A DNA stretch of 64,000 bases from Brenneria izbisi (GTDB lineage: Bacteria; Pseudomonadota; Gammaproteobacteria; Enterobacterales; Enterobacteriaceae), in assembly GCF_025840185.1 (NCBI RefSeq), contig NZ_JAMPJU010000015.1, positions 22,614 through 86,613 of the forward strand, given 5' to 3'. This document shows, piece by piece, positions 1 through 10,400 of this stretch. Below the pieces are notes generated by a model. That model had not been told where the DNA came from, made no database searches, and was given only the letters and a program-made list of their open reading frames with translations. A program made the translations under genes and the position numbers. Each line of letters starts with the position of its first letter. Within the stretch, counting starts at the first letter, position 1.

Positions 1-362
1 CCGCATTTGGTAAACGCATGGCGAACCTCGGAAACGGTACGATTACGGTTGTCGCTCAGACACTCCACCATCACCGCCGTACCGCCGGGACCGTAACCTT
101 CATAAATGATGGTTTCCATGTTGTTGTCTTCGTCGCCCCCCACGCCGCGGGCAATGGCGCGGTTTAGGGTATCGCGCGTCATGTTGTTGGACAGTGCTTT
201 ATCGATCGCAGCGCGCAGACGCGGGTTCGATCCCGGATCGCCGCCGCCCAACCGGGCGGCGGTGACCAGTTCGCGGATAATTTTGGTGAATATCTTGCCG
301 CGTTTGGCGTCTTGCGCTGCTTTACGATGTTTTGTATTAGCCCACTTACTATGACCTGCCAT
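1..362 (-). CDS. yebC: YebC-family regulator, partial (C-terminus outside window)
   Basis: N-terminal 120 codons of a YebC/TACO1-family protein, reading from an ATG at 360-362 out through the left edge. The N-terminus [20 protein letters not shown] is diagnostic of the family, followed by [20 protein letters not shown] and a conserved GYGPGGTA stretch. The family comprises cytosolic proteins described as DNA-binding regulators and, more recently, as ribosome-associated factors that help translation of difficult sequences; the exact role here cannot be read from the sequence. It lies 24 bp downstream of nudB, in the aspS-nudB-yebC order of E. coli, where ruvC follows. Identity is certain; only completeness is lacking. 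Confidence 0.96.
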   Translation of the reverse strand, partial: MAGHSKWANTKHRKAAQDAKRGKIFTKIIRELVTAARLGGGDPGSNPRLRAAIDKALSNNMTRDTLNRAIARGVGGDEDNNMETIIYEGYGPGGTAVMVECLSDNRNRTVSEVRHAFTKC

Positions 363-385
363 AAAAATCTCCGAAAAAAGCCTGT

Positions 386-829
386 TCAGGCCGGATAAAT
401 AACAAATTCCTCAATCGCCTGCCGGTTACTCCATGACTTGGTCAACTGCGCCGCACGGGGCGCTCCCAGCCACTGGTAGGCGAGGTGTTCGGTAATAACC
501 ACCTTTCGCTCTGTGGGCAACGCCAGACAGAACCAATGCTCCGTATTGCGCGTCACCCCTGGCGCATAGCGATGTCTCAAATGAGCAAATAGCTCAAACT
601 CGATACAGCGCTGACAGTCAAAGAGTGATAACGCCTCAGCGGATATATCAATATTAACTTCCTCTTTAACTTCACGCTGTGCGGCGAACAACGCGCTTTC
701 CCCTTCCTCTATACTGCCAGTCACCGACTGCCAGAAAGCAGGATCATCACGCCGTTGCAACATCAACACCCGCCCGGTGTCACGGGCATAAATTACCACC
801 AGAACCGAAACGGGTCGCTTGTATGCCAT
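386..829 (-). CDS. nudB: Dihydroneopterin triphosphate diphosphatase NudB
   Basis: Nudix hydrolase of 147 residues that removes pyrophosphate from dihydroneopterin triphosphate in folate synthesis. The Nudix box spans about residues 38-60 (G38, E44, R52-E53, E56-E57), with Asn where the consensus has its second Gly. The acidic residues of the REVKEE core that bind Mg2+ are present. Length and sequence fit the E. coli enzyme of about 150 residues. The ATG lies one base after the aspS stop codon, so the gene is translationally linked to aspS. No good Shine-Dalgarno stands before it, which fits coupling. Confidence 0.95.
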   Translation of the reverse strand: MAYKRPVSVLVVIYARDTGRVLMLQRRDDPAFWQSVTGSIEEGESALFAAQREVKEEVNIDISAEALSLFDCQRCIEFELFAHLRHRYAPGVTRNTEHWFCLALPTERKVVITEHLAYQWLGAPRAAQLTKSWSNRQAIEEFVIYPA

Positions 830-830
830 A

Positions 831-2627
831 TCACGCGTTCTCTGAATGACTATCCTGAGCGATTTTCCCTTTGCCTACCACCGCGATGGACAACTCGTCC
901 AACGCCGCTGGATTGGCGAAACTCGGCGCTTCCGTCATCAGACAGGCCGCCGCCGTGGTTTTCGGGAAGGCAATGACATCACGAATGTTATCCGTACCGG
1001 TCAACAGCATCACCAAACGGTCCAGACCAAATGCCAGACCCGCGTGCGGCGGCGTGCCGAACTTCAACGCATCCAGCAAGAAGCCGAACTTCTCTCGTTG
1101 CTCATGTTCATTGATACCCAGGATACCGAATACCGTTTGCTGCATTTCGCCGTTATGGATACGCACGGATCCCCCGCCCACTTCATAACCGTTGATAACC
1201 ATATCGTAAGCATTGGCGATGGCCGAAACCGGGCTGGCGGCCAGTTCGGAAGGCGACATATCGCGCGGCGCGGTAAACGGATGATGCATCGCCGCCAGAC
1301 CGCCCTCTTCATCTTCTTCAAACATCGGGAAGTCGATAACCCACAGCGGTCGCCAACTTCCGTCTGCGGTCAGATTCAGATCGCGGCCCAGCTTAAGACG
1401 CAACGCGCCCAGCGCATCGGTCACCACTTTGGCGCTATCCGCGCCAAAGAACAGCATATCGCCGTCAGCGGCGGCGGTGCGTTCCAGCACAGCGGTCAGC
1501 ACATCTTCACTGAGGAACTTGGCGACCGGACTCTGTACGCCTTCCAGACCTTTGGCGCGATCGTTGACCTTGATGTAGGCCAGCCCTTTGGCGCCATAGA
1601 TTTCAACAAATTTTCCATACTCGTCAATTTGCTTACGGCTCAGTTGGGCGCCGCCCGGTACGCGGATAACGGCGACCCGCCCTTTGGCATCATTGGCCGG
1701 GCCAGCGAATACTTTAAATTCAACATGTTTGACCAGATCAGCCACATCCACCAGTTCCAGCGGGTTACGCAGATCCGGTTTGTCAGAACCAAAGCGACGC
1801 ATCGCTTCCGCGAAGGTCATCACCGGGAAATCGCCCAGATCCACGCCCTTCACGTCCAACCACAACGCACGCACCAGTTTCTCCATCACTTCACGCACTT
1901 GCGGCGCGGTCATGAATGAGGTTTCCACATCGATCTGGGTGAACTCAGGTTGGCGGTCGGCGCGTAAATCCTCATCACGGAAACATTTAACGATTTGATA
2001 GTAGCGATCAAAACCGGACATCATCAGCAACTGCTTGAACAACTGCGGCGACTGCGGCAGCGCATAGAATTTGCCTTTGTGAACACGGCTCGGCACCAGA
2101 TAATCGCGAGCGCCTTCCGGCGTGGCTTTGGTCAGCATCGGGGTTTCGATATCCAGAAAACCATGATCGTCCATAAAACGACGAACAAAGCTGGTAATAC
2201 GCGCACGGGCTTTCAGGCGCTGCGCCATTTCAGGTCGGCGTAAATCCAGATAACGATATTTGAGACGCGCTTCTTCGGTGTTGGTCTGGTTGGAATCCAG
2301 CGGCAACGGTTCTGCGCGGTTAATGATGGTCAGATCGCTGGCGAAAATTTCAATCTCACCCGTCGCCATCTCTTTGTTGATCTGACTATCAGGGCGAGCA
2401 CGCACCACACCGGTAAGTTGAATGCAGAATTCGTTGCGTAATTCGGATGCCAATTTAAATGCGTCCTGACGGTCAGGATCAAAGAACACCTGAACCACCC
2501 CTTCACGATCGCGCATATCAATAAAAATCAAGCCGCCCAGATCGCGGCGGCGGTTAACCCAACCACACAATGTCACTTCCTGGCCAACATGGGACGAATT
2601 CAACTGCCCGCAATATTTAGTACGCAT
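831..2627 (-). CDS. aspS: Aspartate--tRNA ligase
   Basis: Class II aminoacyl-tRNA synthetase of 598 residues, charging tRNA-Asp in the cytosol. The N-terminal OB-fold anticodon-binding domain (about 1-105) is followed by the catalytic core; the bacterial GAD insertion lies in the middle (about 290-420), and motif 3 with its ATP-binding arginine is seen in [15 protein letters not shown] near the C-terminus. Length is close to the E. coli enzyme (590). The ATG at 2627 has AAAGGA about 7 bases upstream. It is first in the aspS-nudB-yebC operon. Confidence 0.98.
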   Translation of the reverse strand: MRTKYCGQLNSSHVGQEVTLCGWVNRRRDLGGLIFIDMRDREGVVQVFFDPDRQDAFKLASELRNEFCIQLTGVVRARPDSQINKEMATGEIEIFASDLTIINRAEPLPLDSNQTNTEEARLKYRYLDLRRPEMAQRLKARARITSFVRRFMDDHGFLDIETPMLTKATPEGARDYLVPSRVHKGKFYALPQSPQLFKQLLMMSGFDRYYQIVKCFRDEDLRADRQPEFTQIDVETSFMTAPQVREVMEKLVRALWLDVKGVDLGDFPVMTFAEAMRRFGSDKPDLRNPLELVDVADLVKHVEFKVFAGPANDAKGRVAVIRVPGGAQLSRKQIDEYGKFVEIYGAKGLAYIKVNDRAKGLEGVQSPVAKFLSEDVLTAVLERTAAADGDMLFFGADSAKVVTDALGALRLKLGRDLNLTADGSWRPLWVIDFPMFEEDEEGGLAAMHHPFTAPRDMSPSELAASPVSAIANAYDMVINGYEVGGGSVRIHNGEMQQTVFGILGINEHEQREKFGFLLDALKFGTPPHAGLAFGLDRLVMLLTGTDNIRDVIAFPKTTAAACLMTEAPSFANPAALDELSIAVVGKGKIAQDSHSENA

Positions 2628-3121
2628 TACGATGTCCTTTTACTCAGCCGCACAACCCACCTATTTTCGCTGTACGCGACAACCGAAAAGAGCGTGATAT
2701 TGTTGCTGAACGGCATGGTTTTTCTGGATTAGAGTCCGGTGAAAAAAGGCGAGCATTATAAAGGAAATTCGCCCGCACGATAAGTGTCAAGGTAGCGCTC
2801 CGCGCCTTGCCTGCCCACTCTTTTCGATAAATTTCAGCATCGGTTAATAAAACGTTCAAAAATGTAAGACTAATTGTTACAGGAAAATGTCGGCGAGTAC
2901 CACGCGCTGTAGATGACAGGTGATGGACGATAGCCTGTGACGCCAGGAATGAAATGAAGCGACAGGAAACCGCTAACGGGGTCGCGCAATCACTCATCGA
3001 ACAGAATCTGCTAGAATTAGGATTTACGAATTTTCCCTGCACGATTACACAATGAAGCCAACGCGTCATCGCCGAGATTCACAGGAGTGGCTAATGTGAA
3101 TATTATACACGGAGCCTGATT
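2628..3121. other. Divergent intergenic region aspS / EAL-HDOD gene
   Basis: 494 bases without a convincing gene. It holds the aspS promoter on the minus strand. On the plus strand an extended -10 (TGC then TAGAAT, 3009-3017) about 100 bases before the EAL-HDOD start may be a promoter, but no -35 is evident. E. coli has yecD (isochorismatase-like hydrolase) starting here; I see no remnant of it. A minus-strand open frame at 2644-3069 matches nothing I know and runs through the aspS promoter. Confidence 0.5.
2755..2783 (-). promoter_or_regulatory. Predicted sigma-70 promoter for aspS operon
   Basis: On the minus strand a perfect -10 hexamer TATAAT lies at 2755-2760. The best-placed -35 candidate is a weak TTATCG at 2778-2783 with a 17-bp spacer; a perfect TTGACA at 2785-2790 is 24 bp away and too far for a normal spacer. 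Transcription would start near 2748, giving an untranslated leader of about 120 bases before aspS. Confidence 0.6.
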
Positions 3122-4339
3122 ATGTATTCCTTTGTTGCCCGCCAACCCATTTTAAACCAGCGTCTGCAAACCGTTGCCTATGAGCTTTTTTTTCGCATTG
3201 ATGTCACCAATAAATTCCCGGATGTCAGTGCTGAATTCGCCACGGCCCAACTGATATCCGATCAGTTTTTAACAAGTCCGTTGACAAAATTGGTTGGCGA
3301 AAAACTTTGCTACGTCAATTTTCCCTATGAAATGTTGATAACCGGTCAGGCAGAAATATTACCCCCTGATAAGGTGGTTATTGAGATCCTGGAAAGCGCC
3401 GTACCCGATAATGAATTACTCCTGGAAATAAAAAAAATGAAAAGGAAAGGATTCATATTCGCCCTTGATGACTTCACGATGAGTTCCGAATGGAACAGAT
3501 TTCTGCCTTTTGTTGACATCATCAAATTTGATTTAAACCAATCGACATTCGATGAAATTGAAAGCTTCATCAATAAAACCAAACACCATAACCTGACCTA
3601 CCTTGCTGAAAAAGTAGAAAAACATGAGCAATACCTGCAAAGCAAAAAGATAGGTATTTCATTGTTTCAAGGTTATTTTTTCAGCGTGCCGGAAGTGATG
3701 AAATCTAAAAGATTGATTAACAACTCAAATAGCACCATCAATCTGTTGAAAGAAATCAATCAGCCTGAACTGAACTATGCCAGAATTGAAGAGTTAATCT
3801 GTGCAGATTTATCGTTGTATTATAAATTGATGCGCTATGTCACAAACATTAAATACAATACTCGTTTCGGCATCACCGCCTCTGCCATGCCTTTTCGCGC
3901 CATTGCGATATTACTCGGGCAAAAAGAGCTTAAACGCTTTGTTTCTCTAGTGAGTATAACGAACTGCAATGCGAAAAAACCCAGCGAACTTTATCGCACC
4001 AGTTTAATCCGGGCCAGATTACTGGAATTATTACACCTCAAACTTGAAGATGAAGGTGATGCGACCGAAGCTTTCCTGTGCGGTTTATTATCACTGCTTG
4101 ATGCGGTGCTTGATTATCCTATGCCTTTATTACTCTCTGAGATAACGTTATCCGATAAGATCAATCAAGCATTGTTGCATAATATCGGTGAGTTTGCCGT
4201 CTATCTGACCGTGGCTTATGAATACGAACAACAGGAATGGGACCACCTGAGTGATTATCTGGATTGCCTGGAAATCAATGAAACCGATTTTTTCCATATG
4301 ATAATGAAGGCGACGCAGTGGGCAGATGAAATTCTATAA
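3122..4339 (+). CDS. EAL-HDOD signalling protein with degenerate EAL domain
   Basis: Protein of 405 residues: EAL domain (about 1-195) then HDOD domain (about 200-400), the layout of CdgJ/YuxH-type regulators. The EAL signature reads ELFFR (21-25). Several catalytic-type residues remain (E21, N66, E88, D116-D117, K135, and the Gln of LFQGYFF), but the DDFGTGYSS loop needed for dimerisation and catalysis is reduced to DDFTMSS. Cyclic-di-GMP hydrolysis is therefore unlikely; binding or a protein-interaction role is more probable. Proteins of this layout affect motility in other bacteria. GGAG sits 8 bases before the ATG. The gene is visibly richer in A+T than its neighbours and lies in the accessory aspS-yecE segment, convergent with the glucan synthase gene. 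Domain call firm, function uncertain. Confidence 0.88.
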   Translation: MYSFVARQPILNQRLQTVAYELFFRIDVTNKFPDVSAEFATAQLISDQFLTSPLTKLVGEKLCYVNFPYEMLITGQAEILPPDKVVIEILESAVPDNELLLEIKKMKRKGFIFALDDFTMSSEWNRFLPFVDIIKFDLNQSTFDEIESFINKTKHHNLTYLAEKVEKHEQYLQSKKIGISLFQGYFFSVPEVMKSKRLINNSNSTINLLKEINQPELNYARIEELICADLSLYYKLMRYVTNIKYNTRFGITASAMPFRAIAILLGQKELKRFVSLVSITNCNAKKPSELYRTSLIRARLLELLHLKLEDEGDATEAFLCGLLSLLDAVLDYPMPLLLSEITLSDKINQALLHNIGEFAVYLTVAYEYEQQEWDHLSDYLDCLEINETDFFHMIMKATQWADEIL

Positions 4340-4350
4340 TATTTTGAGTC

Positions 4351-4393
4351 TATGTTGAGTGCTCGTGCATACGCTCACCGCTCACTCAACATA
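4351..4393. terminator. Inverted repeat between convergent genes
   Basis: An 11-bp perfect stem (4351-4361 with 4383-4393) and a 21-base loop between the EAL-HDOD stop and the glucan synthase stop. Neither side has a clear U-run. It probably serves as a two-way terminator or RNA 3'-end structure. Confidence 0.5.
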
Positions 4394-4416
4394 AAACTTA
4401 ATCATCATCCCGTTGT

Positions 4417-7400
4417 TTACAACCTGAGTTGAAGATGATGATTTCCTTTCATTAGTTCGATCTTTATCTGTTTTTGTTGACCATTAAGCGGCACCTCTAC
4501 CTCATCCAGCGTTACCTGAGACATCCCCTGACAACGCTGATGATCATTTGTCACGCTGATAAGATAGCGACAATCCCCCAGGGTTACCTGCGCCTCAAAA
4601 CCGGGCCAGTCATCCGGGATACAGGGGCTGAGCACCAGCAAGCTGCCTTCACGACGGATCCCCAGGATCCCTTCAACGCCAGCGCGGTACATCCACCCAG
4701 CCGAACCGGTATACCAGGTCCAGCCGCCGCGTCCGCTATGCGGCGCGACGGAATATACATCCGCGGCAATGACATAAGGTTCAACGCGGTAGCGGGCCAC
4801 CTGCTCCGCGGTCGAGCCATGATTAATCGGGTTGAGCAAGGCAAACAGTTCAGCCGCCTTATTCCCGTCGCCCAATTGGGTAAAAGCGAGCACCGACCAC
4901 ATCGCCGCATGGGTATATTGACCGCCATTCTCACGTAATCCCGGCGGATAGCCTTTAATATAACCGGGATCATGAGCAGTGCGATCAAAGGGCGGCGTAA
5001 ACAACAGCGCCAACCCGTCTTCCCAACGAAGAAGATATTTTTCCAGCGATGCCATGGCTGTCGCTGCCCGTTCGCTATCCGCTGCCCCGGAAAGCACCGC
5101 CCATGATTGTGCGATGGAATCAATGACACATTCATCATTACTGCTGCTGCCCAGCCAGGTGCCGTCATCAAACGTCGCCCGGCGATACCAGGCGCCATCC
5201 CAGGCTGACGCTTCAATAGCCGCCCTGACGGATTCAGCATGCTGTCGCCAGCGCGCCGCGCGCTCGGCATCATACCGGTCGGCCAATGGCGCAAAACAGG
5301 CAATGGTATGAATCAGCAACCAGCCGAGCCAGACGCTCTCGCCTTTTCCCCCCTCGCCGACACGATTCATACCGTCGTTCCAGTCCCCTGCGCCGATAAG
5401 GGGTAAACCATGCTCCCCCGTCAATTGCAGGCATTGATCCAGACCGCGAGCGCAATGTTCAAATAGTGTGGCGGTTTGGGCGGATTGCATCGGTTGGAAG
5501 AACGCATCATGTTCCCCCACGGCGACCGGCGGGCCTTCCAGAAAGCCGACCTGTTCGCTAAGCACGTCATAATCCTGACTCACCTGCACATAGGTGGCGG
5601 TCGCGAACGCCAGCCACACCCGATCGTCAGAGATGTGTGTTCTCACCCCGGCGCCAGAATGCGGCAGCCACCAATGCTGCACATCTCCCTCGGCGAATTG
5701 TCGGCCCGCGGCGCGTAACAAGTGTCGCCGCGTCGCCTGAGGTTGTGAAAAGGTTAATGCCATGCCGTCCTGAAGCTGGTCGCGAAAGCCATAAGCGCCG
5801 CTTGCCTGATAAAATCCGCAACGGGCCTGAATACGACAAGACAGGGTTTGATACAACAGCCACCCATTCAGCATGATATCCATGGCGCTATCGGGCGTTT
5901 TCACCCTGATCGCCCCCGTCACTGTTTCCCAGTGAGCTTCAACATCGCACAGAACCTGATCCAGATCGCACTGCCGATATTTCCCAATCAGATCGCCGAC
6001 CTGTTCAACCGATTCTTCCTGCCCGATAAACCAGACGATCTCGACTTGCTCTCCCGGCGCGATGCTGACCGTGGTCTGTAGCGCGCCACAGGGATCCCCT
6101 CCCGCCGCAGTATTCCCGCTTAACCGGCGATGTTTCACCAACGCCGCCGGCGCCCTCATGTGTCCGTTTCGCCCCAGAAACTCCGTTCTGTCTGCGGTGA
6201 ACGATGACTGCGCGCCCGACAAATCAGCGAAACCGATCCGTCCGGGGAAACTGCCTGACCACGGATTTCGCACCAGCATGGCCCCGGTTTGCGCATCCAC
6301 ATGACTTAACAGATAAGGCGCGCTGGCGCTACGCGAAGCGCCCAACACCCATTCCGCATAAGCCGTGATCGTCAGTTGCCGGGCCTGCGTTGAGGTATTG
6401 CGCAACCGCAGGCGAGAGATTTTTATCGGGTCCATCAGCGGGACGTATTGCAGTAATTCTGACTCAATATTATTGGCATGGTGAGTAAAACGGCTGTAAC
6501 CAAAACCATGACGGGCAACATAACATCCACCGTCATTAATCGGCCATGCTGTCGGCGTCCATAACACGCCGCTCATATCATCATGGATATAAAGCGCCTC
6601 GCCGCCGGGATCAATCACCGCATCGTTTCCCCAAGGCGTCAGTTGGTTTTCACGGCTATTTTCCGCCCAGGTGTAACCGCTTCCTTGCGCGGAAACCTGA
6701 AATCCAAATGTTGGATTGGCGATAACATTAATCCACGGCGCTGGCGTGGTATGTTGCGCATCCAGTACGGTGACATATTCCCGCCCTTGCCGATCAAATC
6801 CGCCAATACCGTTAAAGAACGCCAGTTCCTCTGGGCGTGGCGTCTGGCCAGGCAGCCCCTTTGATGGCGCGGCGTTTTCCGGTTGGCTCGCGCGCGGCGC
6901 AGGCGGAACCAATTCCAACTGATAGGAAATGGGCCCCCGGCGGGCAATCAGCGATACCCGCGCGATTGACAGCAACAACGCCCTTGATTCCGTCGACATT
7001 AAATCAGCGCGCAGCGCAAATACCTCGCCGCGCGTTGATGCGCCGCCCAGACGCGGCCTTGATTGACTGCTGCGGATGGCGGTTTCAATGGCTATCTGCA
7101 AATCCTGAATATAAGACGATGAACGCTCGTTGATGATAACCAAATCCACATTCAGTAACTTCATGCGCCAGTATTCGTGAGCTCTCAGTAACTGATGCAC
7201 CTGCGCCATATCGTCAATATCATCAATGCGCAGCAATACAATCGGCAGATCGCCGGAAATCGACATTGACCACAAACCGGACTGCTTGCCCGCGCCATCC
7301 ACGATGGACGCCGACGGCGCGCGAAAACGCGGGTCGGTATAGATAATAGGTGCCGCCAAACGCTGAAAATCCGCGGCTTCTTCCGATTTCACCCCCAGAT

Positions 7401-10400
7401 GGCGCAATTGCACCTGAGCTTGCGTCCAGGCAAAGGTTTTATCTCGCTCATAGGCGCTGCGATCGTGATGTTTATCAATCACATCAATCAATGCTTCGCG
7501 CGATGCGGCGACCACGGTCCAAAATGCCACCCGCACCGTTTTACCGGCGGGAATGCGCACCTGCTGGCGTAGTGAAAAAATGGGATCGAGTACCGTGCCG
7601 GTGGTATTGGATAACGCCTGATGCCCGACAATGGCATCCGCCGTCATAACCGACTGCCCTTTGCCAATAAACCGGGCCCGGTCTGATTCATACTGCATTT
7701 TGCTGCCAACCGCCCCTTCCAACACTGCGAAATGGGCCGCCCAGACCGGGGGTTCACCCGGTGAACGAGGGCGTCGGGTCGCAATCAGGGCGGAGAATTC
7801 CGCCAGATATTCCGTTTGCACAAACAGGCGGGAAAACGCGGTATGCGCGATGTCGGCGCTGGGCGGGGCCAACACGATTTCCGCGTAGGATGTCAGTTCG
7901 ATGTCACGCCGCCGCCGTCCGCTGTTCGTCAATGTTACCCGACGAACTTCGCCATCGCTTTCCCCCGACACCAGCACATCAAGCGTGGTGGTCAGCGAAC
8001 GTTCATGACGAATGTAAGATGCATGGTCTTCGCCAAAAACCACTTCATAACGATGCATCGGCGCGCCGATACTGCTAATCATACCGGCCGAAACCGGCAA
8101 ATTGCCTGCCGACTCACTTAACTGGCGTTGCTCGCCCGCAGACCAGATTCGATTGCTGCGCGTATCACGCAGCAGCACAAAACTGCCCCATGCATCCTGA
8201 GTGCTGTCCTCCCGCCAGCGGGTAATCGCTAATTCGCGCCAGTGGCTATAACCGGAACCGGTGGTGGTTAGCATCACCGCATAGCGGCCATTCGACAGCA
8301 AATGGGTAATTGGCGCGCCAGTAGGCGAGGCGGAGAAGCGACGCAACATCGTCATTTCATTACGCCTTTCCCCGCCGCCAACTTTCACCTCTTCCACCTG
8401 CGGTTCAGCAAGCGCGACATGTACCGGCAAGCTTTCCTGCAACAAGAGCTCACATGACTGGATTACGGGTTCGCGGTGGAAGCGGCGGCGCATATTGCCG
8501 TTATGCAACGTGTTGGCGATAGCAACCAACGTCATTCCCTGATGGTGCGCCATAAAACTGTAAACGATAGCGAATTTTTCATTATCCGGCAGACGGGAAG
8601 GCGTGAAATCCAGCGCTTCATAAAAACCATAGCGCCCTGACGCGCCCATCGTCGCTAAACGCGCATAATTTCGACAGGCGGCCACCGGGTCAATCATCGT
8701 GGCTAAACCGGTGGCATAAGGCGCCACCACCAGATTATCCGCCAGCCCGCGTTTTAACCCCAAACCTGGCACACCAAAATTTGAATATTGATAGGTAAAA
8801 TCGATATCTCGCGCATTATAAGCTGATTCTGAAATACCCCACGGCACAGATAACGCCCGACCATACGCCTGCTGTTGCGCGACGATCGCGCGTGTGGTTT
8901 GTTCCAGCACGCTCCCAATCGGCGCGCGCATCACCAGTGACGGCATCAAATATTCAAACATCGATCCAGACCAGGACATCAGCGCGGAACCCTTGCCGGT
9001 GCGAACCGCCGAACGTCCCAGTCGAAACCAGTGGCGGGAACTGACATCGCCTTTCGCAATGGCAAACAGGCTGGCTAGCCGGGCTTCAGAAGCCAGCAGA
9101 TCGTAACAACTGACATCGAGTTGGTTTTCTGACATTAAATAGCCGATCGACAACAGTTTGCGTTCTGGATCGACAAGAAACGCAAAGTCCATTTCCATCG
9201 CCATCTTCCGCGCACGCAACGCCAACGCTTGCAGCCGTTCAATCACAGATGCGCTCTCAACCGCGGAATATTGCCGCTCACGCTCATGCGCCACAAGCAT
9301 CGTGTGGGTTGCATCAATCCAGAAAAACGGCTCAGCCACACTTCCATCATCCGCGGGCGGCAATAACCTATCCGCCTGCCGCCGCAATTGTTCCAGTTGC
9401 AAAATCGCTTCCGGCAACAGGCGTTCCGCTGACAGATGACGATTCAGCAACATGCCGATTTTCGCCAACGGCCTGAATAGCGCGGTTTCACCCCGCGTTT
9501 CTTTATGCGACAACAGCGATTCGCGAATCAGTTGCAGGTGATCGGTCAGCGGTTCCCGCCAATCCTGTAGGCGGTTTTCTTCCTGCCATAACTCGCAAGC
9601 ATTCGCCAGGACAATCAGATTTCCCGCCAGGTTGCCGCTATCGACCGAGGAAACATACGCCGGATGCAGGGTTTGCAGATCCCGCGTGTCATACCAGTTA
9701 AAAAAATGGCCTTTAAAACGCGGTAGTCGTTCCATGGTGGTCAAGGTCGCGCTGAGCCGATCGAGCATCTCAGTAAGACTTATCCAGCCGAAATCCCGCG
9801 CCGCCACGGTAGAGAGTAAATACAGCCCGATATTCGTCGGCGAAGTCCGGTGCGCCACCACTGGTCGCGGCTGCTCCTGGAAGTTATCCGGCGGCAGGTA
9901 ATGTTCTTGTTGCGTGACAAAGGTGGTGAAAAAACGCCAGGTACGACGGGCGATTAAGCGTAATGTCTGTTTATCCGCGTCATCAATATTTTCCTGACGA
10001 GTCATCGTGCGCCCGCCACTCACCCACAGCGCCAGCGCCGGGGCGGTCAACCACAACACGCCCAGCGGCAACCATAGCGGCCAGTTCTGCGGCGATACCA
10101 GCAATGCCCCTCCCACGACCGCGCCACCCAGCGCCATCCCGCCGATCATCTGACGATAAAAACCCGTCAATGTCAGACGTGGACGGCTACCAGACTGGGC
10201 CGCCGTCGTCCATTCCAGCAGATGCCGCCGGGTAACCGTTAACCGCGTCAACGTGCGCACGAAAGCATCAATTGCGCGCCAACTTTGATCGGCCAGAAAG
10301 GACAATGTGAGGACAACCTGGAACAACGCCAGTTTGAGGTCGCTAAGCAAATGACGAAAAGGTCGGCTCTGACTAAGCGGTTGTTGTCGGGTCAAGCCGC

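Noticed and set aside
846..1919. Long plus-strand open frame (357 codons) opposite aspS
   Set aside because: Antisense to a conserved essential gene; low-complexity composition rich in His, Gln and Arg, typical of a shadow frame; no ribosome site.
2644..3069. Minus-strand frame of 141 codons upstream of aspS
   Set aside because: Runs through the aspS promoter, no family resemblance, poor start context.
3053..3100. Tiny frame MKPTRHRRDSQEWLM before the EAL-HDOD gene
   Set aside because: Fifteen codons without a clear ribosome site; no match to the YecD N-terminus.
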